The notes: generated by a model not told the origin, from the letters alone. 64,000 bases of DNA from CAYFFV01 sp964342695 (GCA_964342695.1 CAYFFV010000012.1:1-64000); one strand, 5' to 3'; counted from the first letter of the stretch, positions 37,041 through 45,800 are shown. Program-made: numbers and translations.

Positions 37041-39791
37041 TTAAGAAAATTCTATCTGAACGTAACATCCCAGCCACCGATGGTCCGAAGAGTCCACGTT
37101 ATATTCTGACGGCTGAAATCCCCCTTCACAGGAAACATTAAGCGGCACAATCACTTGTCTGGGATCCAGTGAAATGGTGCGACTATAAGATTGTCTCCTG
37201 GATAGCGACATTTTCTCGGGAGGGAAATCGTCCAATTCCACGATTACTTCTCCGGATGCCTGTCCCTGCCTGACTGTGACAGTTAGCTGTGATGCCCCTC
37301 CCGGTGTTAAAAGGGTCCTCGCGGAACCACCACCCTGCACCCACCATCTTCCATTTTCAGGATATGCCTCTAAATCAAGATAAATTACATACTGACCTTC
37401 ACTGGCATCAAGAGCCCCTACCATTGTAAGGTCACGCTCACCAATCAGCTTACGAGAGCCTGCAATGGAATAAGGAAGAATCTCTACAGCAACTCCTGCT
37501 TGCACGAGACGATCGTCAGTAGTGCCAACATAGAGGCTGTCTAATTCAACTGGCAATGCAATATCCAATATCACCGAGTTCTTATCTTGAGCAGACACTT
37601 GAGTTAAAACAGTAGGGCCGCGGTAATATCTAAGCCAGACGTCACCCGCGTCAGCAAAACTTTGATCAAATATAACTTTAATTTCGTAATGCCCAGCCGG
37701 CAATTCAAGTGGCCCTACTAATAAGCCCGTGCTTCTCCCCGACAACTCGACGGGTCGTCGATAACCCGTGCGATTATTGGTCTTAAGTTTTAGCCTTGTC
37801 TGGTCAAGCAATTCATCTTCTGACAACCGTCTTCTGATGGAAGGACTGACCGTTACTAGATGATCGGGTTTATATTCGTTGAGTAATTCGATTCTTCCCT
37901 TTTGCGCCACCGGAGTCTGTCCGCTTAGTTTCGCACCCGTACTTCCAAAGACGCTAACGATGAGACCTGCCGCTAGCACCCCAAACGTACCAGCCCAAAA
38001 AGAGTGCAACCATTGCTTTCTGGAAAAAGCAAGAGTAGCCGTCACAATAAACCCACCAAGCATCACAAAAACCCAAAATCCAACACGGGATAATTGGGTA
38101 ACCCAATCTTCATTCACAAAGCTTGGAAGAAGCGAAGTCAAGCCGAGACCACCTTGCAGTAATTCAACGAAATGGCCTGTCCCGTCACGGTCGTTAAAGT
38201 TCAATCTCAACGTAGGATCAAATACAAGCACAGCCACCGAAGTAAGACTAAATACGACCGTCAGCCAAGTGAGCGCACTCCACGCGGAACCACGGCATCG
38301 CTCAAATCCCATTGCTACCATTGGACCGAAAAGAGGGATTACGGGAACAAGAAATCTGGCAGGACCACTATAACCACCCCACCACATGTAGAATGGTGTG
38401 ACACTTCCTAGAAATATCACTATCGTCGCAATAATTCCAAGAGTCTGCCAACGCGTAGCGGGATCACGCAACATTACCCAACAACCTAAAGCGGCCAAAG
38501 CGTAGAGCGGACTGTATATTAATAACCCAAATTCTTGATCAACAAATAAACCAAAAAGTCCACGCGGAATATTTGACAGCTGCAATTCATTTGTTTGGGT
38601 GCCATACGCAGCGGTTGGATTAACAGTTCCATACATTACGTATGCCGCTAACAACCACAGTAATCCAGAAACCACCATCGGCAGCAGAAAACTCACTATC
38701 AGACGGATGCGCGGCCATAATCGGACAAGAAGACATAATGCCGCACACGCAAGAAGTAATGAATATTTCGTATGCAACCAAGGCAACAATGCAATTATCG
38801 TCCCTCTCCACCCCCACAAAACCAAACGTTCTGGCACATCATGCCATATCCACAGTGTTACCCAAGCCATTATCAAGGCTGCTGGAATTTCCGGATAAAC
38901 AAGCCACCCTTGCAGTAGAAACGGAACACTAAACACTACGCCGAGCCAAGTCGCCACCGCGGACGATAAACTTGTTAAACGCTCAGCCAGCGAAAACACT
39001 GCAACGGCAATCAAACTAGCGAGTAACGCGATAAACAGTGTTCCTCCCCAGCGGCCTAGCAAAGCGTAAAATGGCAACATCAATGCAGGAAGCCCTGGCG
39101 CATGAACAGAATAGAGCTCACCATTGACCCCACGCGCCAAAACATGAGGCTGCATAACCCCCTCGTGAAAACTTTCATAGTGTCTTTCTGCATGGTTGTT
39201 TTCAATATTAAGGTCACCATCAACAAGCAGACTGTGACTAATAATGAGATAGTGCGGCTCATCGCCAGTTTCTCCTTGAGCTCGTTTTACGTGAATCCCA
39301 AGCGCAAGCACGACAAGCAGGGTCACCACAAATACGTTTAGGCGATTAAGACGTGGAACCAAATGCGTCGACCCGAACCTCTGGTGAGCCAAAAACATTC
39401 TGCAACACCCAAAGACAGCAAGAATGACGACTCCCCACCGGAAAGGTCCCGCCAAAGAAACCAAGAGAGGAAACTTGTCAGGTAGCAGGGGAAGATAAGG
39501 GACGGCCCACAGAAATAATAGAACAAGTGGTGACAGATTACTCGCTAATTCAGAAAGCTTATCTCGTTTGTGCGCAACCAATACGAAAAAAGTAATAACG
39601 AGAAGCGAAACAGAAACATACAGATACAAACGAGAAAAGGAAGCTAAAAACGCAATACGCTCTACTTCGTTTTCTTCCCACAGAACAATATGAACAGAAG
39701 CGGGTAAGAGCCAAGCAGCCACCGCAGTCGCTATCGACGCTAACACGAGAATAAGCACCGCTCGTGCTACGGCCACAGGGTTTGATGTCAT
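37041..39791 (-). CDS. Large polytopic GT-C-type membrane protein with C-terminal beta domains
   Basis: 916 residues. About twelve hydrophobic segments in the first 630, after which come roughly 280 soluble, beta-rich residues. GDEPHYL (about residue 175) in the first long loop, followed by DGDLNIE, is the same layout as GDEATY...DGDLSYE in the protein at 11264-13192. Both end with a conserved pattern (G-F-x-P, S-x-D-x-R-x-L-G, then a hydrophobic strand), here in the last 30 residues. The family is probably polyprenol-phosphate-sugar-dependent glycosyltransferases; the extra beta domains may bind glycan. It is 12 bases from the GT2 gene downstream of which it is transcribed. Confidence 0.72.
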   Translation of the reverse strand: MTSNPVAVARAVLILVLASIATAVAAWLLPASVHIVLWEENEVERIAFLASFSRLYLYVSVSLLVITFFVLVAHKRDKLSELASNLSPLVLLFLWAVPYLPLLPDKFPLLVSLAGPFRWGVVILAVFGCCRMFLAHQRFGSTHLVPRLNRLNVFVVTLLVVLALGIHVKRAQGETGDEPHYLIISHSLLVDGDLNIENNHAERHYESFHEGVMQPHVLARGVNGELYSVHAPGLPALMLPFYALLGRWGGTLFIALLASLIAVAVFSLAERLTSLSSAVATWLGVVFSVPFLLQGWLVYPEIPAALIMAWVTLWIWHDVPERLVLWGWRGTIIALLPWLHTKYSLLLACAALCLLVRLWPRIRLIVSFLLPMVVSGLLWLLAAYVMYGTVNPTAAYGTQTNELQLSNIPRGLFGLFVDQEFGLLIYSPLYALAALGCWVMLRDPATRWQTLGIIATIVIFLGSVTPFYMWWGGYSGPARFLVPVIPLFGPMVAMGFERCRGSAWSALTWLTVVFSLTSVAVLVFDPTLRLNFNDRDGTGHFVELLQGGLGLTSLLPSFVNEDWVTQLSRVGFWVFVMLGGFIVTATLAFSRKQWLHSFWAGTFGVLAAGLIVSVFGSTGAKLSGQTPVAQKGRIELLNEYKPDHLVTVSPSIRRRLSEDELLDQTRLKLKTNNRTGYRRPVELSGRSTGLLVGPLELPAGHYEIKVIFDQSFADAGDVWLRYYRGPTVLTQVSAQDKNSVILDIALPVELDSLYVGTTDDRLVQAGVAVEILPYSIAGSRKLIGERDLTMVGALDASEGQYVIYLDLEAYPENGRWWVQGGGSARTLLTPGGASQLTVTVRQGQASGEVIVELDDFPPEKMSLSRRQSYSRTISLDPRQVIVPLNVSCEGGFQPSEYNVDSSDHRWLGCYVQIEFS

Positions 39792-39803
39792 GATCAGATT
39801 ATT

Positions 39804-40796
39804 TTAGTTATCTTGAATAACCGTCCCTGAGGAAGAGGTCGAAACCCCCGAATGCTCGAGAACTTCACGTATTACATAAATTGGCTTACCCTGTGACTCA
39901 TGATACGTCCTTGCTTGAAGCTCCGCTAAAAGCCCAAGAGTCACAAGTTGAACACCAGAGAAGATCATTAATATACCCAACAATAAAATAGGTCTATCAC
40001 CAATAGCTTGTCCGCCGAATAGACGCACATAACCGAGATACGCCGTAATACCCCCACCTATTAAGCCAAGGAGCAAACCCACAGGCCCAAACATCTGTAG
40101 TGGTCGCGTAGAATAATTGAGAAGAAATTTTACTGTTACTAGATCAAACATCACCCGAATAGTCCTTGAGAGTCCATACTTCGATCGACCAAACCGTCTG
40201 GCTCGGTGATTGACGACTACCTCAGCAATATCGACACCCTGTTCACTCGCAATCGCAGGAATAAATCGATGCATCTCACCGTAAAGCCTGAGTGGCTTTA
40301 CTACTTCTGCCCGAAATGCCTTCAAAGAACATCCGTAATCATGAAGTTTCACACCTGTCGTGACCGAAATCAACCAATTTGCTATCACCGATGGAAAGCG
40401 ACGTGTAAGCCATGTATCTTGCCGATCTTTTCGCCATCCACACACAATATCGTTTCCATTAGCCAATTGATCTACCAAATGAGGGATGTCACTCGGATCG
40501 TTCTGCAAGTCACCGTCTGAAGTAACAATAATACGCCCGCGCGACCGGTCAAAACCGGCTACAAAGGCAGCCGTCTGACCAAAATTTTTTCTAAGACGAA
40601 CAACCGAAACGCAAGAATCCTGCGAATGAATCGCCTCCAATTTCTGGCAGGTATCATCAGTGCTACCGTCGTCGACCAAAATGAGTTCATAGGAATATTC
40701 CTGCTTGCTAAGCACCTCTGTTAATTCTGCATGCAACGCCACGACATTGGCCGCTTCGTTGTATAAAGGAATAACAATAGAAATATCTGGTTTCAT
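39804..40796 (-). CDS. Glycosyltransferase family 2, DPM1/ArnC-like with C-terminal membrane segments
   Basis: 330 residues. GT-A core: VIPLYNEAANV, LILVDDGSTDDT, SDGDLQNDPSD (DxD motif) and GCSLKAFR. GRSKYGLSRTIRVMFD precedes two hydrophobic segments near residues 235-295. These are hallmarks of enzymes that load a sugar onto polyprenyl phosphate, which would supply donor to GT-C transferases such as the adjacent 916-residue protein. The pairing (GT2 loader, GT-C user) is well known; its presence here is the strongest hint of the island's membrane biochemistry. Confidence 0.9.
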   Translation of the reverse strand: MKPDISIVIPLYNEAANVVALHAELTEVLSKQEYSYELILVDDGSTDDTCQKLEAIHSQDSCVSVVRLRKNFGQTAAFVAGFDRSRGRIIVTSDGDLQNDPSDIPHLVDQLANGNDIVCGWRKDRQDTWLTRRFPSVIANWLISVTTGVKLHDYGCSLKAFRAEVVKPLRLYGEMHRFIPAIASEQGVDIAEVVVNHRARRFGRSKYGLSRTIRVMFDLVTVKFLLNYSTRPLQMFGPVGLLLGLIGGGITAYLGYVRLFGGQAIGDRPILLLGILMIFSGVQLVTLGLLAELQARTYHESQGKPIYVIREVLEHSGVSTSSSGTVIQDN

Positions 40797-40869
40797 TTGG
40801 CTACTTACTCGTATTCAAATAATAGGGTCAAAAAACTGATCACCGTGACGGCTGTTATGAACTAAAAAG

Positions 40870-41472
40870 CTAAACACCCTCCCTGCCTCGTCGAATCCTG
40901 CTCCATATTAAATAAGTCACAACCATAAGGACAACCATTGATGCGATTCCAATAGACACAGACCTGCTATTCTCTTCCAAAAACTCTATAGCTTGTTCGC
41001 CGTATTGAACTGCCAGCCACCCTTCACCAAAATAGCGAACTCCACGCGCAAGACCAATCGCTGACACAAACTGTGTCAACGGTACATGTGCGACTCCCGC
41101 CAACAATACAAAAATCTTAAAGGGAGCCGGTGGCGGAAGTACTGCAGGCACGGCGACAGCAAGAATGCCATACCGTCTCGACAAGTCAAGAGCCCTTTCT
41201 AGACGAGGCCCTCCAAAACGTCGCTCCACTAGTCGCCGTCCACCCCGTCGCCCAATAAAATATAGAACTAGACAGCCAACCACTGAACCCAGCGTAGCCA
41301 TAATCGCGTACAAAGGCATTAACGTCGGGTTCTCAATCACCATTAAAACAACCAATAGATCGTTAATCTCTGGAAGTGAAACAAAGGAAGAATCAAGAAA
41401 CGCAATAAAAAAAAGACCTGGGGCTCCAATGGAAAGAGCAAAAGCTTGAAGCCAACTTACAAGACGTGCCAT
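40870..41472 (-). CDS. DedA/VTT-family membrane protein
   Basis: 200 residues, four to five hydrophobic segments. It has the DedA/SNARE-associated VTT layout: FFIAFLDSSFVSLPEINDLLVVLM, GSVVGCLVLYFIGRRGG, and PAVLPPPAPFKIFVLLAGV with the re-entrant proline-rich stretch. Family members move polyprenyl phosphates or phospholipids between leaflets, which would fit a neighbouring glycan pathway that recycles its lipid carrier. That connection is inference. Confidence 0.88.
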   Translation of the reverse strand: MARLVSWLQAFALSIGAPGLFFIAFLDSSFVSLPEINDLLVVLMVIENPTLMPLYAIMATLGSVVGCLVLYFIGRRGGRRLVERRFGGPRLERALDLSRRYGILAVAVPAVLPPPAPFKIFVLLAGVAHVPLTQFVSAIGLARGVRYFGEGWLAVQYGEQAIEFLEENSRSVSIGIASMVVLMVVTYLIWSRIRRGREGV

Positions 41473-41525
41473 AGCGTGACGAAATTATACGAATCTATAA
41501 GCTCAAGTGACAGCTCGAAAGAGCG

Positions 41526-41559
41526 GGCAGGAGCCAATTCATGCTTTTTGACTCCTGCC
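41526..41559. terminator. Hairpin between the barrel gene and the DedA gene
   Basis: An 8-base perfect inverted repeat, GGCAGGAG (41526-41533) and CTCCTGCC (41552-41559), with an 18-base loop, can be extended with a bulge to GCG/CGC. It lies 20 bases after the stop of the minus-strand barrel gene. A run of Us after the stem on that strand is weak, so rho-independent termination is only possible. Confidence 0.35.
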
Positions 41560-41578
41560 TCGCCACGATTCCTGCAAC

Positions 41579-42280
41579 TCAAAAACCAATCTGAAATGTA
41601 ACTTCAGTGGTTAATCCTCCAAGATCAATACTTTCATCAAAAAATCCTTGATCAATACCAACGCGACCTGAAGCTATTTGGTAGCGCAGCTCAAGTCCAA
41701 CAGTGAGATCAGACGTCAAGCGAGAACGCACTCCTCCAAGAATGAGTCCGCCAAAATCATGCCCATCCGCGACGTACTGTTCTCGAAAAATTTCGGCATC
41801 AGCTAAAAAATCAATAAACTCACCGGATTCACTGTATCGCCAATTAAATAAACCGAGTCCAGCGCCAACATAAGGTTGAATGTCTTCATGGTTTGTTAAC
41901 GGAAAAAACCTCGCGACTAAAGTAAGAGGACTAATCCGCAGACGAAAATCTTGAGCGACTTCTGATCCATCAGAATTGACGAACTCAGCGTAGACACTAG
42001 GAACACTTCGGCTGTAATACCCCAAGCCAACCCCAGCCTCTAAATATTCGCCAATATCGATGTTCCATTCACCACTTATAGATACGCCATTAAAATCTTG
42101 TAGGTCAAAGTGAAACACTTCTAAGTTCTCGTTCAGCACATCATCAAATACTCGACCATCCTCACCCCGTATAGAAAAGACACCCAAATTAAATGAGAGC
42201 GATTGTTCTTGAGCCCATGCAGGCTCAGAAAACATAAATAGAACACCCGAAATAATAGTTATGAGTGTCGTTTTACGCAT
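41579..42280 (-). CDS. Small outer-membrane beta-barrel protein
   Basis: 233 residues with a signal peptide (MRKTTLITIISGVLFMFSEPAWAQ). The mature protein is built of short amphipathic strands (VGLGYYSR, PLTLVARFFP, QPYVGAGLGLFNWRY, VGLELRYQIAS) and ends in VTFQIGF with terminal Phe. This is the OmpW/OmpA-like eight-strand type. The gene has a near-perfect ribosome site (TAAGGAGGTG) and an upstream region with several inverted repeats, so it is probably well expressed and regulated. Function unknown. Confidence 0.75.
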   Translation of the reverse strand: MRKTTLITIISGVLFMFSEPAWAQEQSLSFNLGVFSIRGEDGRVFDDVLNENLEVFHFDLQDFNGVSISGEWNIDIGEYLEAGVGLGYYSRSVPSVYAEFVNSDGSEVAQDFRLRISPLTLVARFFPLTNHEDIQPYVGAGLGLFNWRYSESGEFIDFLADAEIFREQYVADGHDFGGLILGGVRSRLTSDLTVGLELRYQIASGRVGIDQGFFDESIDLGGLTTEVTFQIGF

Positions 42281-42284
42281 GCGC

Positions 42285-42294
42285 CACCTCCTTA
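42285..42294 (-). promoter_or_regulatory. Strong Shine-Dalgarno site
   Basis: On the minus strand TAAGGAGGTG ends four bases before the ATG at 42280. It matches ten bases of the usual 16S rRNA 3' end complement, much better than for other genes in this window. Confidence 0.8.
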
Positions 42295-42307
42295 TAAAGA
42301 GCCATGA

Positions 42308-42394
42308 GTTCTCAGAACCTAAAATCCTGCGATCACCATTAACTAACTAAATTTAGAAGCAGGATTCATGCCAAGATATTTTCTTAAGAAAATA
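42308..42394. promoter_or_regulatory. Cluster of inverted repeats upstream of the barrel gene
   Basis: Three symmetric elements lie in the 187-base gap between suhB and the barrel gene. They are GTTCT-C-AGAAC at 42308-42318, an 8-base inverted repeat AATCCTGC (42323-42330) with GCAGGATT (42359-42366), and an 18-base perfect palindrome TATTTTCTTAAGAAAATA at 42377-42394. The positions fit operators or a folded 5' leader of the minus-strand barrel gene. I found no convincing -35/-10 pair. Confidence 0.45.
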
Positions 42395-42467
42395 GGTGCT
42401 TTTACGGGGACAACAAGGAGAAATTGTCCAAAGGTGGGTGCAATCTGTCCGGTTTAGTGAACGCCGC

Positions 42468-43265
42468 TCACGAACACTCTTTCAATATACCTAGCATTTC
42501 TTGATGAAGTCTACCGTTGGACGCAAGCACACTCTCTCGTGTTGGACTAAAGGGGTCACCTAGCATATCCGTAACCATTCCTCCAGCCTCCTCAACTATC
42601 AGCGTGGCAGCCGCAGTATCCCAAGGTTTTAGCCGTTGCTCCCAAAATCCGTCGAGCCGGCCAGAAGCCACATAGCAAAGATCCATTGCGGCTGAACCCA
42701 AACGACGGATTGCCTGAGCTCGCCTGACGAACCCACCAAACACACGAACGAGCTCATCAACAGTTTCATGAAGATCGTAAGGAAAACCAGTGCACAGCAT
42801 AGCATCTTGGACACGGGGAATCTTTGAAACACAAATCGGACATCCATTTAACCGAGCCCCGCTGCCCTTCTCAGCCACGAATAATTCCTGCCTCGATGGA
42901 TCATAAACGGCACCAACTACAATCTCTCCATCTATGTCTAGCGCCAACGAAGAACAAAAGATTGGCATCCCGTGAGCGTAATTCACGGTGCCATCAATGG
43001 GGTCAAAAATCCACACATGACTCGCAGAACCGTCAGTCGCGGGAGACGAATTCGGTAGTTCCTCAGCTAAAACAACATGCGCAGGAAAATGTTTTGCCAG
43101 TCGTTCTCGACACATTTTTTCTATCTCTATATCCACCTGCGTTACCAAATCAATGGGACCTTTTTTTTCGATCTGGACGTTTTTCCCAATATTGTCCAAT
43201 TGGATCTCACCAGCACGAAGAACAATATCGATAGCCATCTGAAGAAAAGCGGGATCAAGACTCAT
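42468..43265 (-). CDS. suhB: Inositol-monophosphatase family protein (SuhB-like)
   Basis: 265 residues from the ATG at 43265; the frame extends to 43337 but the family start (SLDPAFLQMAIDIVLRAGE) follows this ATG. Metal-binding motifs are AEELPN, WIFDPIDGTVNYAHG and PWDTAAATLIVEEAGG. Hydrolyses inositol phosphates or related sugar phosphates, and SuhB also has an RNA-polymerase-associated role in enterobacteria. Divergent from aroA with 225 bases between. SuhB versus another IMPase subgroup is not certain. Confidence 0.87.
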   Translation of the reverse strand: MSLDPAFLQMAIDIVLRAGEIQLDNIGKNVQIEKKGPIDLVTQVDIEIEKMCRERLAKHFPAHVVLAEELPNSSPATDGSASHVWIFDPIDGTVNYAHGMPIFCSSLALDIDGEIVVGAVYDPSRQELFVAEKGSGARLNGCPICVSKIPRVQDAMLCTGFPYDLHETVDELVRVFGGFVRRAQAIRRLGSAAMDLCYVASGRLDGFWEQRLKPWDTAAATLIVEEAGGMVTDMLGDPFSPTRESVLASNGRLHQEMLGILKECS

Positions 43266-43490
43266 TGGCAACGCTCTCGTAACTTCTGGCGACGATTGCG
43301 AACGCACCGTCCGAACAACCTCATAGCACCACCACAAATGAACCGATAGATTTTAAACACATAGCAATAACTAATTGCACCTAGCGCAACAGCTCTTCTT
43401 TATTAAAAGTATACCCTCTGTTTTAGTCTGTAGAGAAAGCCCAACTATAGCCTGATGTTATAGTCTTCGTGGAGGAGCGAGAAACTAAAC

Positions 43491-44777
43491 ATGCCGATGG
43501 TCATACAACCGACTTCCCACGTAACTGGAAAATTAAGAGTGCCTGGCGACAAATCTATCTCGCACCGGTATGCCATTCTCGCAGCATTAGCAGAAGGAAC
43601 TTCAACCATCACTAATTACGCCCCTGGGGCTGATTGCTCCTCTACACTTCGGTGTTTGGAAACGCTTGGCACAAGAATTGAGAGAACAGAATCAGCAGAT
43701 AACAACATAACGGTAACCATAAAGGGAAAGGGACTTGGTGGCTTAAAGAAAACAACTTCCATTCTGGATGCCGGCAACTCCGGTACTACAATGAGACTTC
43801 TCGCAGGCGTACTCGCTGGACATCCATTCAAAAGCGTCATCACAGGTGATAACTCACTTAATAAGCGACCAATGAAACGCATTGTCTCACCGCTCGAAAA
43901 AATGGGAGCAAGAATCATCACAACTAATGGATGCGCTCCAATCACAATTCATGGAACGCATCTAAAAGCAATCTCTTTCACTCCTCCTGTCGCAAGCGCC
44001 CAAGTCAAGAGTGCCGTGCTATTAGCAGGACTTCATGCTGAGGGTATCACCAGTGTTAATGAAGGCCTACAAACACGAGACCACACTGAACGCGCGCTTC
44101 CAGCATTTGGAGTTAAGTTTGATGCATCGGATTCTGGCGTAAAAATTGAAAGTGGCCAACAAATTCAAGGTGCATCCCTGCAAGTCCCAGGAGATTTGTC
44201 ATCAGCTGCGTTTTGGGCCGTCGCCGCTGCTGCTCTTCCAGGCTCAGATATTGAGCTCGTTGGCGTTGGTCTTAATCCAACACGCATCGCGTTCTTAAAT
44301 ATTTTGGGCGACGCCGGAGCAATCGTCAATATTCAGCGTTCTCAGGACATCTCTAATGAACCATTCGGTGATATCCGTATCAAACACGGACAATTACGCG
44401 CTATAAAGATCTCTCGCGAACAAGTTCCAAGCGTGATTGACGAACTTCCTGCACTTGCATCATTTGCGTGCTTTGGTGGGGGCCTCGAAGTTACTGGAGC
44501 GTCTGAACTTCGGTCTAAAGAAAGCGACCGAATTGCCGTTCTTACCAAGGGATTACGCAGTCTTGGTGGAAATGTTCACGAATCAAGTGACGGTTTTAAG
44601 GTATTTCCAAACACTCTAATCGGCGGAACAGCCGACGCAGCAGGAGACCATCGAATGGCAATGGCATTTGCTATTGCGGCTCTTGGTGCAAATGGCCCAA
44701 CAACTATTACTGGACACGAGGCGGTCGACATATCATATCCAAGATTTTTTGAAACCCTGCAATCGATTTGTCAGTAG
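43491..44777 (+). CDS. aroA: 3-phosphoshikimate 1-carboxyvinyltransferase (EPSP synthase)
   Basis: Sixth step of the shikimate pathway, joining shikimate-3-phosphate and PEP. 428 residues with the family motifs PGDKSISHR (residues 18-26, catalytic Lys21), DAGNSGTTMRLLAG, and ELRSKESDR. Pro-rich class I or II typing is not attempted. The ATG at 43491 has GGAGGAG about 13-19 bases upstream, at the long end of spacing; the ATG two codons later is a possible alternative. aroK follows 11 bases after the stop. Confidence 0.97.
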   Translation: MPMVIQPTSHVTGKLRVPGDKSISHRYAILAALAEGTSTITNYAPGADCSSTLRCLETLGTRIERTESADNNITVTIKGKGLGGLKKTTSILDAGNSGTTMRLLAGVLAGHPFKSVITGDNSLNKRPMKRIVSPLEKMGARIITTNGCAPITIHGTHLKAISFTPPVASAQVKSAVLLAGLHAEGITSVNEGLQTRDHTERALPAFGVKFDASDSGVKIESGQQIQGASLQVPGDLSSAAFWAVAAAALPGSDIELVGVGLNPTRIAFLNILGDAGAIVNIQRSQDISNEPFGDIRIKHGQLRAIKISREQVPSVIDELPALASFACFGGGLEVTGASELRSKESDRIAVLTKGLRSLGGNVHESSDGFKVFPNTLIGGTADAAGDHRMAMAFAIAALGANGPTTITGHEAVDISYPRFFETLQSICQ

Positions 44778-44787
44778 GTTACTAATC

Positions 44788-45291
44788 GTGACACAAACGA
44801 ACATCTATCTCGTCGGATTCATGGGATCAGGAAAAACAACAATAGGGCGGAAACTTGCCATGCACGTAGGCAAGGATTTTCTGGACCTAGATAGAATGAT
44901 CGAATCACGAGAAAATCGCACGATCAATAAAATTTTTTCGGAAGCTGGAGAAAACTACTTCCGACATATAGAACGGGTTGTTCTAAAGGACCTTGCGAAG
45001 AAAACAGATACAGTTATTGCTACTGGAGGAGGAACTTTTGTTGACATCGACAATCGTCAACTTATAGAAACCAGCGGAAGTTCTATCTGGCTGAATCTTT
45101 CATTCGAAGAAACTTTAAAACGGCTTACAAAAAGCACACATCGCCCACTAGCAGCTGACCAAACCAGACTAAAAGAACTTTTTCAAGAGCGGATATCGGC
45201 TTACCAACACGCCGATCTAAGGATCGACGCCAACGGTAAAACCATCAAACATCTTGTCAGCGAGATTACTTCTTGGATTCAAAAGCAGTAA
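44788..45291 (+). CDS. aroK: Shikimate kinase
   Basis: Phosphorylates shikimate, the step before EPSP synthase. Starting at a GTG at 44788 gives 167 residues, normal for the family, with NIYLVGFMGSGKTT (P-loop at 13-18), the LDRMIE region, GGGTFV and the lid Arg in THRPLA. The frame continues to 44668 inside aroA, which is rejected because the family N-terminus is at the GTG. Its stop is only 2 bases from the stop of the convergent ccm operon. Confidence 0.95.
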   Translation: MTQTNIYLVGFMGSGKTTIGRKLAMHVGKDFLDLDRMIESRENRTINKIFSEAGENYFRHIERVVLKDLAKKTDTVIATGGGTFVDIDNRQLIETSGSSIWLNLSFEETLKRLTKSTHRPLAADQTRLKELFQERISAYQHADLRIDANGKTIKHLVSEITSWIQKQ

Positions 45292-45293
45292 CC

Positions 45294-45458
45294 CTACTTC
45301 TTGTCGACCAACTTCCTGGCGGCCCGCTCATCTCGACGTTTCAACTCTACGGCATAAGCATCTGCAGCAGCACGCGACCCAAGAATCCAGCCCATTACGA
45401 TGCCGAAAACCAATACGGCCGGAATGAAAATAAAATGCCCAGCCGTCATATCAAGCAT
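45294..45458 (-). CDS. 54-residue membrane protein at the end of the ccm operon
   Basis: Too short for usual gene calling. The ATG at 45458 directly follows the TAG stop of the ccmD-family gene (45459-45461), so it is translationally coupled. The product begins MLDMTAGHFIFIPAVLVFGIVM, with one hydrophobic segment at about 6-27, then a highly charged tail (ELKRRDERAARKLVDKK). It looks like a single-pass membrane protein with a cytoplasmic or exposed basic tail. I recognise no family. Codon use looks like the neighbours. A role in heme export or cytochrome c maturation is inferred from its place. Confidence 0.6.
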   Translation of the reverse strand: MLDMTAGHFIFIPAVLVFGIVMGWILGSRAAADAYAVELKRRDERAARKLVDKK

Positions 45459-45794
45459 CTAGGTCCCCCTTTGGGAGTCTCCAGACAATCTTTTTGATAA
45501 ATCATGCAAATCATTCTCAACAAATACCAACCTTCGCCAGATGGACCAAAGATACCCAAAAATTACAATCCAAACAATCGCGTACGCCGTTATCAATAAC
45601 GGAGCAGCCGGCAGCTGATCTTCTGGCGGAATTTGATCAAGAGGGACAAATTCCTCCTGCGGTTGTTCTGACGTGCCCAGTGCGACCAGTTCTCCAGAGC
45701 CAGTTGAAAGTAAAAATGCACCCACAAGACAAACAAGGCTTAATTGCGGTACTTTAATCCACTGTTTCTTAATGCAAGAAAATCTCCATGCCAC
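45459..45794 (-). CDS. ccmD: CcmD-family protein
   Basis: 111 residues. A signal-like hydrophobic start, then a central acidic region (EEFVPLDQIPPEDQLPAAP), one membrane segment (LLITAYAIVWIVIFGYLWSI), and a basic stop with a coiled-coil-like tail (RRLVFVENDLHDLSKRL). CcmD is normally a short heme-exporter subunit binding CcmC; this one is longer at the N-terminus. It lies 6 bases after ccmC and runs directly into the small ORF at 45458. Confidence 0.8.
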   Translation of the reverse strand: MAWRFSCIKKQWIKVPQLSLVCLVGAFLLSTGSGELVALGTSEQPQEEFVPLDQIPPEDQLPAAPLLITAYAIVWIVIFGYLWSIWRRLVFVENDLHDLSKRLSGDSQRGT

Positions 45795-45800
45795 GGTTCA

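Noticed and set aside
43491..45291. aroK starting at 44668 as a longer protein fused into aroA
   Set aside because: The extra 40 residues are the other frame of aroA; the family N-terminus starts at the GTG at 44788.
45273..45497. Plus-strand frame following aroK
   Set aside because: It overlaps aroK, is antisense to the ccm end genes and has no family features, while the minus-strand frames there are coupled and have membrane segments.
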